Source: an uncultured Rhizobiaceae group bacterium (GTDB lineage: Bacteria > Pseudomonadota > Alphaproteobacteria > Rhizobiales > Rhizobiaceae). Taken from it: 64,000 bases of DNA. Both the position numbers and the translations under genes were made by a program. The notes below the pieces were generated by a model that was given only the letters and a program-made list of their open reading frames with translations, did not search any database and was not told the DNA's origin. This document shows, one piece after another, positions 42,801 through 51,616 of the stretch; positions within the stretch are counted from its first letter, which is position 1, and each line of letters starts with the position of its first letter. The stretch covers positions 1 to 64,000 of the forward strand of contig CANMVS010000018.1 in NCBI GenBank assembly GCA_947501445.1, read 5' to 3'.

Positions 42801-44777
42801 TTAGACGAGCTCGGCATCGGTGATGATCTCAACCAGTGAAGGGCCCTCGTGCGCTATGGCCTCGTTCAGTGCTGCTTCGATTTCACTTGCCTTGGTAATC
42901 CGGGTGCCCTGCCCACCACACAGGCGTGCAAAGGCCGCAAACGAAGGATTGACCAACCGGGTTTCCCACACGGGCCATTGTCCGGCCTGCTGTTCTTTGG
43001 AAATTTTGCCCAACTGGCTGTTGTTGAGCAGAACGTGGGTAATATTCATGCCGTATTTGACCGCCGTGGTAAATTCCATGGCATATTGACCAAAGCCACC
43101 ATCGCCCGAGATGGATATGATCTTGAGGCCGTTGTACTCCTCCAGATCCCGGGTTGCCGCCCAGGCCCCCATGGCAGCAGGAAATCCAAAGCCGATTGAT
43201 CCCAGATAACCTGACATCAATACCCGCTGGCCCTTGCTCTCAAAATAGCGACCAAATGAATAGGTATTGTTGCCGACATCAACGGCAATGATCGCGTCCG
43301 CCGGGCAGGCCCGTGACAACGCATCAAAGACCGCGAAGGAATGCACACCCTGGCCTTTCTCCTCAGCCAGGCGGGTCTGTTTTTCGGCACGCCAAATTTG
43401 CCAGCGATCAGCCAGTTCGCTGACCTGATCTGGCGCGTCGTCCGGTTTTAAGACACCGTCCTGCATGATCTGACAGAACGCACCGATATCACCCCATATG
43501 GGCAGCGCCACACGATGAAACTTGCCCAGCTGCATTCGTTCGTGATCCACCTGCAGTATACGCTTTGATGGTTCAATGCCGGTGTGATTGGAAAACGATG
43601 TCCCAAGCGTGATGATCAGATCCGCTCCGGCAACAAACCAGCTTGCAATGGGCGTGCCGGAACGGCCAAGAACCCCTGCAGCATTGGGATGTGTGTCAGC
43701 AATCAAGCCCTTGCCCTTGAAGGTCGTCAGAACCGGTGCTCCCAGTTTTTCAGCAAGACGGATGACAGCCTGACGGGATCGCACCGCGCCATGGCCGATG
43801 ACTATAATCGGGCGTTTGGCACTGTTGATCATTTGTGTCGCGGCTTCAATGTCGGCGTCGGACGGTTTTATGGCCGTATCGCCCATGCGCCCCGTTGGCC
43901 CGCGCGCCTTGGCCTTGCTGGGTTGCGTTTGCACATCATCGGGAAAAATCAGATGGGCAACATCGCTTTCCACCAGCGCATTCTTGCAGGCAAGTGACAT
44001 CAGCTCCGTATGTTTGGAGGTGCTGAGAACAGGTTGCGAAAACCGCGACACCGCTTCGAAGGCGGACTTCAGATCAATATCCTGAAAGGCACCCGGGCCA
44101 AAGACCTGTGTCTGCACTTGCCCAGTCAGTGCCAATACCGGTGCCCGATCAACTTTGGCATCCCACATGCCGGTCATCAGATTGGTGGCACCAGGGCCGG
44201 CAATCGTCAGGCAGGCTGCCGGTCTGCCGGTTAATTTGCCATAGGCAGAGGCCGCAAAGGCAGCCGCGCCCTCATGGCGTATGCCATAATAGTGTAATTT
44301 GCCGTCCTGCGCGGCCAAACGAATTGCATCGCTCAGCCCCAGGTTGGAATGGCCCACCATGCCAAAAACCGTGCCGACACCCCAGTTGACCATGGTTTCA
44401 ACCATTGCGTCGGTGACAGTGCGTGTGCGCTCCGGTTCAGGTTCAAGCCCGATCAGGATCTCTCCTTCGCGGATTTCGACCGGGTAAAGCTTTTGTCCGG
44501 TATCCTTGTGCCCGCCGGGAGGTGCACCGGTAAGCGGATCAAAATCCCAGCCATGCCACGGGCAGCGAATCCAGCATTGGCCTTCAACACCGCGTTCAAT
44601 GGACCCCTCGCCCAGCGGGCCACCCTGATGGGGACAATGGTTGTCCATGGCTGCCCAGTGGCCATCAAAATGGGAAAGGCAAATTGAAACGTTGCGGGCA
44701 GTCACCGTTTTAACCCGACCATCGGGCAAATCGGCGACATTGCCAACACCAACCCATTGCAGATTTTTATCGCTCAT
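42801..44777 (-). CDS. Rieske domain fused to ThDP-dependent enzyme
   Basis: A 658-residue fusion. Residues 1-112 are a Rieske [2Fe-2S] domain with CPH at 48-50 and CPWH at 72-75. The rest is a full thiamine-diphosphate enzyme of the acetolactate-synthase/pyruvate-oxidase type: the PYR-domain glutamate in YYGIRHEGAAAFAASAYGKLTGRPA, a central domain (RPIIVIGHGAVRS), and the Mg-ThDP motif GDGGFGQYAMEF...NN. Rieske-ThDP fusions are unusual. The iron-sulfur module could carry electrons from a ThDP-bound intermediate, as in an oxidative decarboxylase. It begins one base after the glutamate-synthase-like gene stop. Confidence 0.9.
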   Translation of the reverse strand: MSDKNLQWVGVGNVADLPDGRVKTVTARNVSICLSHFDGHWAAMDNHCPHQGGPLGEGSIERGVEGQCWIRCPWHGWDFDPLTGAPPGGHKDTGQKLYPVEIREGEILIGLEPEPERTRTVTDAMVETMVNWGVGTVFGMVGHSNLGLSDAIRLAAQDGKLHYYGIRHEGAAAFAASAYGKLTGRPAACLTIAGPGATNLMTGMWDAKVDRAPVLALTGQVQTQVFGPGAFQDIDLKSAFEAVSRFSQPVLSTSKHTELMSLACKNALVESDVAHLIFPDDVQTQPSKAKARGPTGRMGDTAIKPSDADIEAATQMINSAKRPIIVIGHGAVRSRQAVIRLAEKLGAPVLTTFKGKGLIADTHPNAAGVLGRSGTPIASWFVAGADLIITLGTSFSNHTGIEPSKRILQVDHERMQLGKFHRVALPIWGDIGAFCQIMQDGVLKPDDAPDQVSELADRWQIWRAEKQTRLAEEKGQGVHSFAVFDALSRACPADAIIAVDVGNNTYSFGRYFESKGQRVLMSGYLGSIGFGFPAAMGAWAATRDLEEYNGLKIISISGDGGFGQYAMEFTTAVKYGMNITHVLLNNSQLGKISKEQQAGQWPVWETRLVNPSFAAFARLCGGQGTRITKASEIEAALNEAIAHEGPSLVEIITDAELV

Positions 44778-44778
44778 T

Positions 44779-46400
44779 TCACATTTCCTCCTGAGTCAAG
44801 CCGCCATAGGCAACACCTGAAAGGGACGCCATTTCCTGTTTCCAGGTTGTCAGATCATCCGGATTGAAATTGGACAGGTGGCTGTGACCACAGGCTCTGG
44901 CCATGACCTGCATGAGTTCCACCGAGGCTTCAAAAAAATTACTCAGCCGCCGAGCCGATTTTTCAATCACCAGCCGACTGACCAAATGGGGTTTTTGCGT
45001 TGCAATGCCCACCGGACAATTATTAGTGTGGCAGGCCCGCATGGCGATACAGCCGATGGCCTGCATGGCCGCATTTGAAACGGCAATGGCATCAGCACCC
45101 AGCGCCATGGCCTTGATGAAATCTGCCGGTTTTCTCAATCCCCCGGTAATGACCAGCGACACATCGCTGCGCCCGCGCCGGTCAAGATGTCGCCTTGCAC
45201 GTGCCAAAGCCGGTATGGTCGGCACAGAGATGTTATCGCGGAATATGAGCGGCGCTGCTCCGGTACCGCCTCCGCGCCCGTCAAGGATGATATAATCCAC
45301 ACCGACATCCAAGGCAGCGTCGATATCCTTCTCAATATGCTGGGCTGACAATTTGTAGCCGATGGGAATACCGCCGGTGCGATCACGCACCTCATCGGCG
45401 AATTGTTTTATGTCGCTCACACGGTCCCAATCGGGAAACCGCGGTGGCGAAATGGCCGCTTCACCCTCTTTCAAGCCGCGCACAGCAGCAATTTTGCCTT
45501 TGACCTTTGGCCCAGGCAAGTGGCCGCCCGTACCGGTTTTAGCACCCTGACCGCCCTTGAAATGGAAGGCCTGAACCCGATCGAGCTTGTCCCAGTCAAA
45601 TCCAAAACGACCTGAGGCCAATTCATAAAAATAGCGGGTGTTTTCTGCCTGCTCCTCCGGCAACATACCGCCCTCGCCCGAACAAATGCCGGTTCCGGCC
45701 AGTTCCGCTCCGCGCGCCAGAGCAATTTTCGCGGGTTCTGAAAGCGCACCAAAACTCATATCTGACACAAAGAGTGGAATTTTCAGCTTCAGTGGTTTTT
45801 GGGCATTTGGGCCGATAACAATGTCGGTTCCAACCGGCTCATCATCGAGCATTGGCATGCGATGCAGTTGCGCCGTCAAAAGTTGAATATCATCCCAATC
45901 GGGCAGTTGCGCCCGAGGCACCCCCATGGATTCGACCAGACCGTGATGACCCGTTTTGGACAGACCGTCACGCGCATAGCGCTGGATCAATGCATTATTG
46001 GGTTCTTCCTCGGTGCCATGCCCCGTGTCGGCATAGGTGCCCAGATAGGCCTTGCGGTTAAACGGCTGCGGGTTTTCAAGGGTCCATGTGACAATCTCAT
46101 CTTCATCAACCAGCACCTTACCCGCCTCAATCCAACTGGAAAATTTCGGCAACCCCTCCTCATTGTTGTACTGAGAGACACCTGAATCGAGCCGATAATC
46201 CCAATAGTGGACGCCGCAAATCAGGCTTTTTCCACGCACGAAACCATCCGCCATCAGGGCGCCGCGATGCAGGCAACGACCGTAGAAGACCGAACATCGT
46301 CATCAAAGCGTACAATGACCAGATCAACCTCGCCTACAAGCGCATGTCTGGGTTTTCGATCCGCAAGGTCAGCGAATTCGGCAATGGCAATTTTTTTCAT
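44779..46400 (-). pseudogene. Rieske plus FMN glutamate-synthase-like protein, frameshifted
   Basis: The main frame from ATG 46254 gives 491 residues of a glutamate-synthase (GltS FMN-barrel) relative: SDMSFGALSEPAKIALARGAELAG, GGRGGGTGAAPLIF, and the 3Fe-4S-type CIAMRACHTNNCPVGIATQ. Reading back, an N-terminal Rieske domain starts at ATG 46400 (MKKIAIAEFADLADRKPRHALVGEVDLVIV) but its frame breaks near 46288-46300: RCLHRGAL and CGVHYWDYR, the two cluster ligands, are in frame with the main part only. One missing base (as from GTTTCGG to GTTCGG) explains it. ATG 46400 overlaps the antiporter stop (ATGA). Sequencing error, a true null or recoding are open. Confidence 0.8.
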
Positions 46401-47680
46401 TTCACGTTCCCAATGTCTTTGTTGTCATAATGGCTGTGTTTCAACGGTTTGGCAGAACCATCAATGGGTTTCACCTCGGCGCAATCGCCCATTTTCTCCA
46501 CCTGTCTTGCGTACCATCGCGCGCCCGGCGCGGCGCTCAGCCCATGCAGCACAGCGCTGATCCACACCGCATTGACCGCCAGCAGAACAATGGGCTCGGC
46601 AAATGAATGATCGATTGTGGATACGACAAGCAGGGCAAATAATGCGGTGGCCAATCCTCGCGGGCCGAACCAGCCGAAAAACAGCCGGGTCACACCAGAG
46701 GCGTCAGTGCCTGTAAGGGCAATCCAGATGGAAAGTGGCCGCACAACGAAAAGGCTGATGAGTATGATGGCCAATGTCGAACCATCAAGGTGGTTGATCG
46801 CCTGCGGTAACAGGGCAAGACCCAGTAGGAAAAAAGCGCCCCAGGTCAGCATTTGACCCTCGCTTTCGGTAAATTCGTAAACGAATTTGCAGCGCCCCTT
46901 CACAACGTGACCAAAACACAGTCCGGCAACAAAAGCAGAGATAAAACCATTACCGCCCACCTGTGTTGCGGCAAGATATGCAGCACCTGCCAGTGCAATG
47001 GCACCGACACCCTCATAGGGTTCAGACGTGGATTTTCTGTTCTTCGCCCAGATGAGGATTGTGCCACCTGCAAGACCGGCAACGATGCCGACCAGGGGCC
47101 CAAGGATCAGTTGTTTGGCACCAAAGACGAGCCAGTCCACATTGCTCTTGTCCGTTTCATTGGCCACCAGACTGGCAAACAACAAAACGACAGGCAGTGC
47201 CAGGCCATCATTGAGCCCGCTCTCAACCGTCAGGGCTCGCCTTGTGCGCTCAGGAACGATTTTGTTGGTAACAACAGCCTGCCCCAGGGCAGCATCTGTG
47301 GGCGCCAGTATTGCAGCCACAAGTGCCACCGCCAATATAGGCCAGCCGGGAAGAAACGGCATAGCCGCCAAAGTCCCAAACAGCAGCGACAACGGCAATC
47401 CAATCAGCAACATGCGCACCGGCCAGACATGCCGTTTGCGCAATACGCCCATATCAATCTGAGCTGCGTCAAGAAAGAGCAGTACAATGAGCGCAATTTC
47501 CGCCACGAGATGCAGGCTCGTTTCCGCACCCTCCTGTGACATGATACCTGTTTGAGACAGCAAATACCCAAATCCGATAAACAGCATCGGTGCCGTGAGC
47601 ATCGTGGTGCTCATACGGTTGGCCACCATCGAAAAGGCAACGGTGAAAAGCGCCAGTAACAACAACCCTGTCATGCCCAT
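46397..47680 (-). CDS. Cation:proton antiporter (CPA1/NhaP-like)
   Basis: A 427-residue inner-membrane protein with about twelve to thirteen hydrophobic segments of the monovalent cation/proton antiporter family. The segment AILAPTDAALGQAVVTNKIVPERTRRALTVESGLNDGLALPVVLLF carries the family's conserved ND pair. The last 40 residues are cytoplasmic. The stop codon overlaps the start of the glutamate-synthase-like gene (ATGA), so this is the first gene of the operon that carries the two Rieske enzymes. It diverges from the ECF sigma gene. Confidence 0.9.
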   Translation of the reverse strand: MGMTGLLLLALFTVAFSMVANRMSTTMLTAPMLFIGFGYLLSQTGIMSQEGAETSLHLVAEIALIVLLFLDAAQIDMGVLRKRHVWPVRMLLIGLPLSLLFGTLAAMPFLPGWPILAVALVAAILAPTDAALGQAVVTNKIVPERTRRALTVESGLNDGLALPVVLLFASLVANETDKSNVDWLVFGAKQLILGPLVGIVAGLAGGTILIWAKNRKSTSEPYEGVGAIALAGAAYLAATQVGGNGFISAFVAGLCFGHVVKGRCKFVYEFTESEGQMLTWGAFFLLGLALLPQAINHLDGSTLAIILISLFVVRPLSIWIALTGTDASGVTRLFFGWFGPRGLATALFALLVVSTIDHSFAEPIVLLAVNAVWISAVLHGLSAAPGARWYARQVEKMGDCAEVKPIDGSAKPLKHSHYDNKDIGNVK

Positions 47681-47835
47681 TCACCCGCCCCGATTTTGAC
47701 TGTTGAACGGCCCACACAACAACATGACCGCCCTGCTTACAGGTTGTCAGATGCCAAGGGCATGAATAAGGTTACAGTATTGAGGGAGATTTTGATAATC
47801 AGCGTCCTATCCCGATTGAGTACCAATGTATCATG

Positions 47836-47848
47836 CGACACCGTGTCG
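47836..47848. promoter_or_regulatory. Palindrome between antiporter and ECF sigma genes
   Basis: CGACAC and GTGTCG arms around one base in the 220-base divergent region. It is a candidate operator shared by the two divergent units; no regulator could be assigned. Confidence 0.35.
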
Positions 47849-47900
47849 GTTCCGGCGATCACGTTGCGTGGGGCTTATTTGACAACCGGGGCTGCCAATT

Positions 47901-48479
47901 TTGGATGATCTGCTGACAGCCCTGCAAAACGGCGATGGCGAACGCACACAATCCTTTGTGCGTGAACATATCGGCTGGATGCTGGCCGTTTCAAATCGGA
48001 TCATGCGGGATCCTCATCATGGTGAGGATGCGGTGCAAAATGCATTCGCAAAGATCTTCGACAAGATTGGTCAATTCAAAGGCGATGCGGCCATCAAAAC
48101 CTGGATGCACAGAATTGTCGTCAATGAATGCCTGATGCTGATGCGTAAACTGAGACGGACGCAAACTGTCATGGTTGACGATCTTCAACCAATGTACGAC
48201 AAAAATGGTTGTCGTATTGAAGAACCGTGGGTGACCATGGAAACACCCGAATCCCTGGCGTTGCAGTCGGATACCAGGGCGCAGGTGAACAAAAAGATTA
48301 TGCAACTGCCGGACAATTATCGTATCGTTCTGGTGCTGCGCGACATCGAAGAACTGACAACGCTGGAGGTTGCAGAAATGCTCCAGGTGAGCGAAGCCAA
48401 TGTGAAAGTGCGGCTGCATCGCGCTCGGGCAGCGCTTAAAAAACTGCTGGAACCCTTGATGCGGGGGCTGCCGGAATGA
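47901..48479 (+). CDS. ECF RNA polymerase sigma factor
   Basis: A 192-residue extracytoplasmic-function sigma factor. Region 2 is at residues about 22-85 (HHGEDAVQNAFAKIFDKIGQFKGDAAIKTWMHRIVVNECLMLMRK), and region 4 at 125-180 (LPDNYRIVLVLRDIEELTTLEVAEMLQVSEANVKVRLHRARAALKKLL). No in-frame ATG fits the N-terminus, so the start is TTG 47901, preceded by CCGGGG. Its TGA overlaps the anti-sigma ATG. It diverges from the antiporter/Rieske operon, which may be its target. Confidence 0.92.
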   Translation: MDDLLTALQNGDGERTQSFVREHIGWMLAVSNRIMRDPHHGEDAVQNAFAKIFDKIGQFKGDAAIKTWMHRIVVNECLMLMRKLRRTQTVMVDDLQPMYDKNGCRIEEPWVTMETPESLALQSDTRAQVNKKIMQLPDNYRIVLVLRDIEELTTLEVAEMLQVSEANVKVRLHRARAALKKLLEPLMRGLPE

Positions 48480-48775
48480 GTGCACAACGCCCAAGGCTCC
48501 TGCGCCGCATCCAGGGATTGATGTTCAAACTCCCATTGATGATAAGCTGCGAGGATTTCGAGGATTTCATCCTTGATTATCTGGATGGTACCTTGCCGTC
48601 GCGACAAAAATTCATATTCGAGATGCATATGAAACTGTGTCGGGAATGCCGGGAGTATCTCGAGGCGTATCGAACCTCATTGGAACTGGCCAAATCAACC
48701 GCACAGGAAGAAGCGCCAAAACAGCCGGTGCCTGAAGATCTGATCGCGGCCGTGCTTGCAGCACGCAAGGGGTGA
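48476..48775 (+). CDS. Anti-sigma factor with zinc-finger (zf-HC2-like)
   Basis: A 99-residue cytoplasmic protein. The motif HMKLCRECREYL near residues 53-64 is the HxxxCxxC of zinc-binding anti-sigma (ASD/ZAS) proteins, preceded by the ILDYLDGTLPSRQKFIFE helix. There is no membrane segment, so it is a soluble type, possibly responding to redox. The start overlaps the sigma stop by four bases (ATGA), as expected for a sigma/anti-sigma pair. Confidence 0.88.
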   Translation: MSAQRPRLLRRIQGLMFKLPLMISCEDFEDFILDYLDGTLPSRQKFIFEMHMKLCRECREYLEAYRTSLELAKSTAQEEAPKQPVPEDLIAAVLAARKG

Positions 48776-48804
48776 TATCAGGGGATTGTTGAATATCGAC
48801 CTAT

Positions 48805-48859
48805 GATTTTGTTGATGCATTCAGGTTTTGCCGATTCCGTCAAAACCTGAATTGCCCTA
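48805..48859 (-). repeat. Dispersed repeat, copy 8 (partial)
   Basis: A 55-bp partial copy containing the first hairpin (CAGGTTTTG...CAAAACCTG) and the GATTTTGTTGATGCATT middle. The right end (GACCGTTTCACG) is missing. It follows the anti-sigma gene by about 30 bases. Confidence 0.85.
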
Positions 48860-49011
48860 AGTACATTCCCAAGCTATTCTAATTAAAGCGCTTTGCAGAT
48901 CACATGCGGGTGCGGACAATACTGATTGTAACTTGGCGGATTCCCATTTTTCGCGATTGCAAGGAACAATGGAGATCCTGAAAACCGGTTTACGCGTGCA
49001 AGGGTGAAGAC

Positions 49012-49698
49012 ATGGCAGACGAACCTGCCCATCGGGTCTGGCCGAAACAGGATATCGATCCGGCAGTTTTGGGTGCGCTTGCGCATCTGTATCGCGGCGA
49101 AGTGTATCGCAGCACCCATTGGCGCACCCGTCTGGACAATACAACAAATTGGGCTGTCGTGACCACAGGCATTGCCCTGTCGGCCACCTATGCCAACGTC
49201 AACGCTTCACCGTTGCCGATGATTCTGGTTGGGTTTCTGGTATCATTTTTCCTTGCATTCGAGGCACGCCGCTATCGCTACTACAATCTGTTTCGCGCAC
49301 GCGCGCGGCTATTGGAGACCGATCTGTATGCACCGATGCTAAGTGGTCGAAAGATCAACCTGGATGACCGCTGGAGTGGCCTGCTGGCCGATGATTACGC
49401 CACCCCGCATTACCACATCAGTTTTATTCGGGCGGCGGGACGTCGATTGCGTAACAATTACTCGTGGATTTTGGCCATTCAGGCCATTGCCTATTACGGA
49501 AAACTGGCCATCCATCCGGTTCCCCTTGCCAGTTTTAGTGATTTTGTCGAAAGGGCTGCGGTGGGGCCCATTCCTGGTGGGCTGGTGATCACCGCTGGCG
49601 TCCTGTTTCACAGCAGTTGGGTGATTTTTGCCTTTGTCACGCTTAAACTCGATCAGAATTACCGACTTCACAGGCAATCCCCCATGGAACACGAATGA
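49012..49698 (+). CDS. DUF2270 family membrane protein
   Basis: A 228-residue protein. The opening LAHLYRGEVYRSTHWRTRLDNTTNWAVVTTGIALSATYAN and the LARYRYYNLFRARARLLETD-type block are typical of DUF2270; here the latter reads EARRYRYYNLFRARARLLETDLYAPML. Four hydrophobic segments are visible, two near residues 48-85 and two in the second half. Function unknown. Single gene with a weak ribosome-binding site, preceded by repeat copy 8. Confidence 0.88.
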   Translation: MADEPAHRVWPKQDIDPAVLGALAHLYRGEVYRSTHWRTRLDNTTNWAVVTTGIALSATYANVNASPLPMILVGFLVSFFLAFEARRYRYYNLFRARARLLETDLYAPMLSGRKINLDDRWSGLLADDYATPHYHISFIRAAGRRLRNNYSWILAIQAIAYYGKLAIHPVPLASFSDFVERAAVGPIPGGLVITAGVLFHSSWVIFAFVTLKLDQNYRLHRQSPMEHE

Positions 49699-49787
49699 AC
49701 GCTCGCCGTTGATTCACTGATTTTGCTGCTGTGCGCCTTGCTGCTCATCGTTTCCAATGATCAGGCAAATCCTGCGCGCGGTTACCT

Positions 49788-49888
49788 GGATCGTTTCGCG
49801 TTTTGTCCGAAACGGGACAAGGGTATCGGCCCAAGATTTTATTGATGCATTCAGATTTTGCCGATTCCGTCAAAACCTGAATTATCCT
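49788..49888 (-). repeat. Dispersed 103-bp repeat, copy 9
   Basis: A full copy from GATCGTTTCGCGTTTTG to AACCTGAATTATCC in reverse orientation. The central TTGATGCATTCAG block is intact. The left end is diverged from the usual TAGACCG. Confidence 0.88.
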
Positions 49889-50189
49889 GGCTATTGTGGT
49901 TGATTCAGGGAGTATACTACCAAAGAACCGACAACGGTTTATACCGGCAGAATTGCAACTTATGCATACAATACTTGAGTGAGACAGGCATTATTTTGGC
50001 CCAAGCCTGTGAATTAATCGATTTTGCATACATATTTGTAATGTTGTGCTTGACAGATACAAAAACAACAATCAGTTTTCTGCAGCAATAAAGGACACAG
50101 CGTTTGTTCCGCTGGCCCAATTGACCAGGCCACTCACGAACATTCTCATTTTTGTTGAAACTGACGCAATCGTCCAGAATTAGTACTAA

Positions 50190-50223
50190 GGCCACGATCA
50201 GTCTTTTTGATGCGATTGTGGCC
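50190..50223. other. Hairpin upstream of LysR, first of two
   Basis: GGCCACGATC and GATTGTGGCC can pair over ten bases with one G-U pair around a 14-base loop. It is separated from the next, stronger hairpin by one base. No T-run follows. Confidence 0.6.
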
Positions 50224-50224
50224 A

Positions 50225-50270
50225 TGCGATCAGGTCGGACGAGGCGCAAAAATTTGCCGACCTGATCGCA
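50225..50270. other. Perfect 14-bp hairpin upstream of LysR, second of two
   Basis: TGCGATCAGGTCGG (50225-50238) and CCGACCTGATCGCA (50257-50270) are perfect inverted repeats with an 18-base loop. It ends 70 bases before the LysR start. It could be a structured leader, a terminator for a small transcript, or an operator. Confidence 0.7.
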
Positions 50271-50340
50271 CCACACCCCTATCATATTTATTCGCACACA
50301 CGTGTTGAAATCAATTAAACGTATTGTATTAATTGATACC

Positions 50341-51300
50341 ATGAATTTATTATCCTTCGACCTCAATCTGCTGCGTGTGCTGGACGCTTTGTTGCGCGAG
50401 CAATCAACGGTCAAGGCCGGGCGGCGCATTGGCCTGTCCCAGCCTGCGGTCTCATCTGCACTTGGGCGATTGCGGTTGTCTCTGGATGATCCGCTGTTCA
50501 TCCGTCAGGGTCAACGGATTGTCCCGACTGATTTTGCCAGAAGCCTCGAGGCGCCCCTGCGCGGCATTTTTGATGATCTGGGAACCCTACTGTCCGAGCT
50601 GGATGAATTTGACCCGTCCGCAACAGTTCAGGATTTCAAGATTGCCGGTTCGGACTTCTTTGCTGATATGCTGATGCCGAAGGTCGCTTCGGCAATAACC
50701 GAGCGCGCTCCCGGGATGCGCGTGCAACTGGTCAATCCGAGACCCGATGATTTCGTTGGCACAATAGAAAGCTATGCTGCCGATCTTGCACTGACACCGC
50801 TGATTGAATTGCCGGACTGGGTCGAGCGGATGCCGGTCTTCAAGTCTCAATTTGTGCTGATCGCAAGAAACGGCAATCCGGAGCTGGACAAGGCTGTGGT
50901 GGAGCCCGGCGGGGTCGTGCCGCTGGACCTGTTTTGTGAATTGAGACACGTGCTGGTCGCACCACAGGCAGGCTGGAAAGGCCCGGGTGATACCGCACTG
51001 TCACGCATTGGGCGTGCCCGCAGAGTTGTAATGACAATGCCGGTGTTCAGTGGTGTTTACAATCTTGTCGCCAGGAGTGACTTTGTTGCCCTGCTACCGC
51101 ATCAGTTGGCTGATGATATTGCACCGCGTCTGGGTCTTTCCGTTTACGATATCCCGGTGTCCGTGGATCCGGCGACAATCTATATGATCTGGCACAAGCG
51201 CCGTACCGGGAATGCTGCACACCATTGGTTGCGCTCACTGGCGCTCGAGATATTGTCGCCGCTTGATGAAATGCATAACGCAGCCAATTCAACGGCTTAA
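50341..51300 (+). CDS. LysR family regulator (NodD/PcaQ-like branch)
   Basis: A 319-residue LysR protein. The winged HTH is MNLLSFDLNLLRVLDALLREQSTVKAGRRIGLSQPAVSSALGRLR followed by DDPLFIRQGQRIVPT, typical of the branch whose members have a NodD-like N-terminus. The effector-binding domain follows. ATG 50341 is chosen for the standard N-terminus MNLLSFDLNLL. No divergent partner is adjacent, since the upstream gap is 642 bases and holds hairpins, so its targets are unknown. Confidence 0.9.
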   Translation: MNLLSFDLNLLRVLDALLREQSTVKAGRRIGLSQPAVSSALGRLRLSLDDPLFIRQGQRIVPTDFARSLEAPLRGIFDDLGTLLSELDEFDPSATVQDFKIAGSDFFADMLMPKVASAITERAPGMRVQLVNPRPDDFVGTIESYAADLALTPLIELPDWVERMPVFKSQFVLIARNGNPELDKAVVEPGGVVPLDLFCELRHVLVAPQAGWKGPGDTALSRIGRARRVVMTMPVFSGVYNLVARSDFVALLPHQLADDIAPRLGLSVYDIPVSVDPATIYMIWHKRRTGNAAHHWLRSLALEILSPLDEMHNAANSTA

Positions 51301-51616
51301 TTTCCTGCTACCCCGGCCTGCAATCCCATTGGCTGCCTGCGGCCTGATGTGACAATACGAGGCACAATTGCCCTTTGCTGTCAGGCATCGATGTTTGGGT
51401 ATCGAAGTCGACAAGCGCAGCCACCACGCCCGGTCTCCCAAATATGATTGTAATTTCTCAATCATAAATGAAGATTAAAGCACCCATACAGAATCGAAAT
51501 ACTCAAAGAATTCCGAATACTCTCGTATAGTTAACATTGATATATATTTTTTATACTTGACTGAAATTCAAATTTACTATTCAATTTCCATAAATAACTA
51601 CCTAAGGATTTTTCAT
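51301..51616. other. Intergenic region before the haem-motif protein
   Basis: A 316-base gap whose right half (51440-51610) is clearly A+T-rich compared with the surroundings, with TATATATTTTTTATA near 51540. It probably holds the promoter of the DUF3365/MscS pair. No gene is recognised, though an in-frame TTG at 51557 extends the frame upstream. Confidence 0.5.

Larger units (their letters stand above)
49699..50340. other. Long intergenic region before a LysR gene
   Basis: This 642-base gap contains repeat copy 9 (49788-49888), about 300 bases without recognisable features (A+T-rich), and two tandem hairpins at 50190-50223 and 50225-50270. Short open frames on both strands, including one of about 75 residues from 49858 that starts within the repeat, have no coding character. 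Confidence 0.5.

Noticed and set aside
49858-50091. A 77-residue frame in the long gap before the LysR gene
   Set aside because: It begins within repeat copy 9 and has no ribosome-binding site; its translation resembles no protein family.
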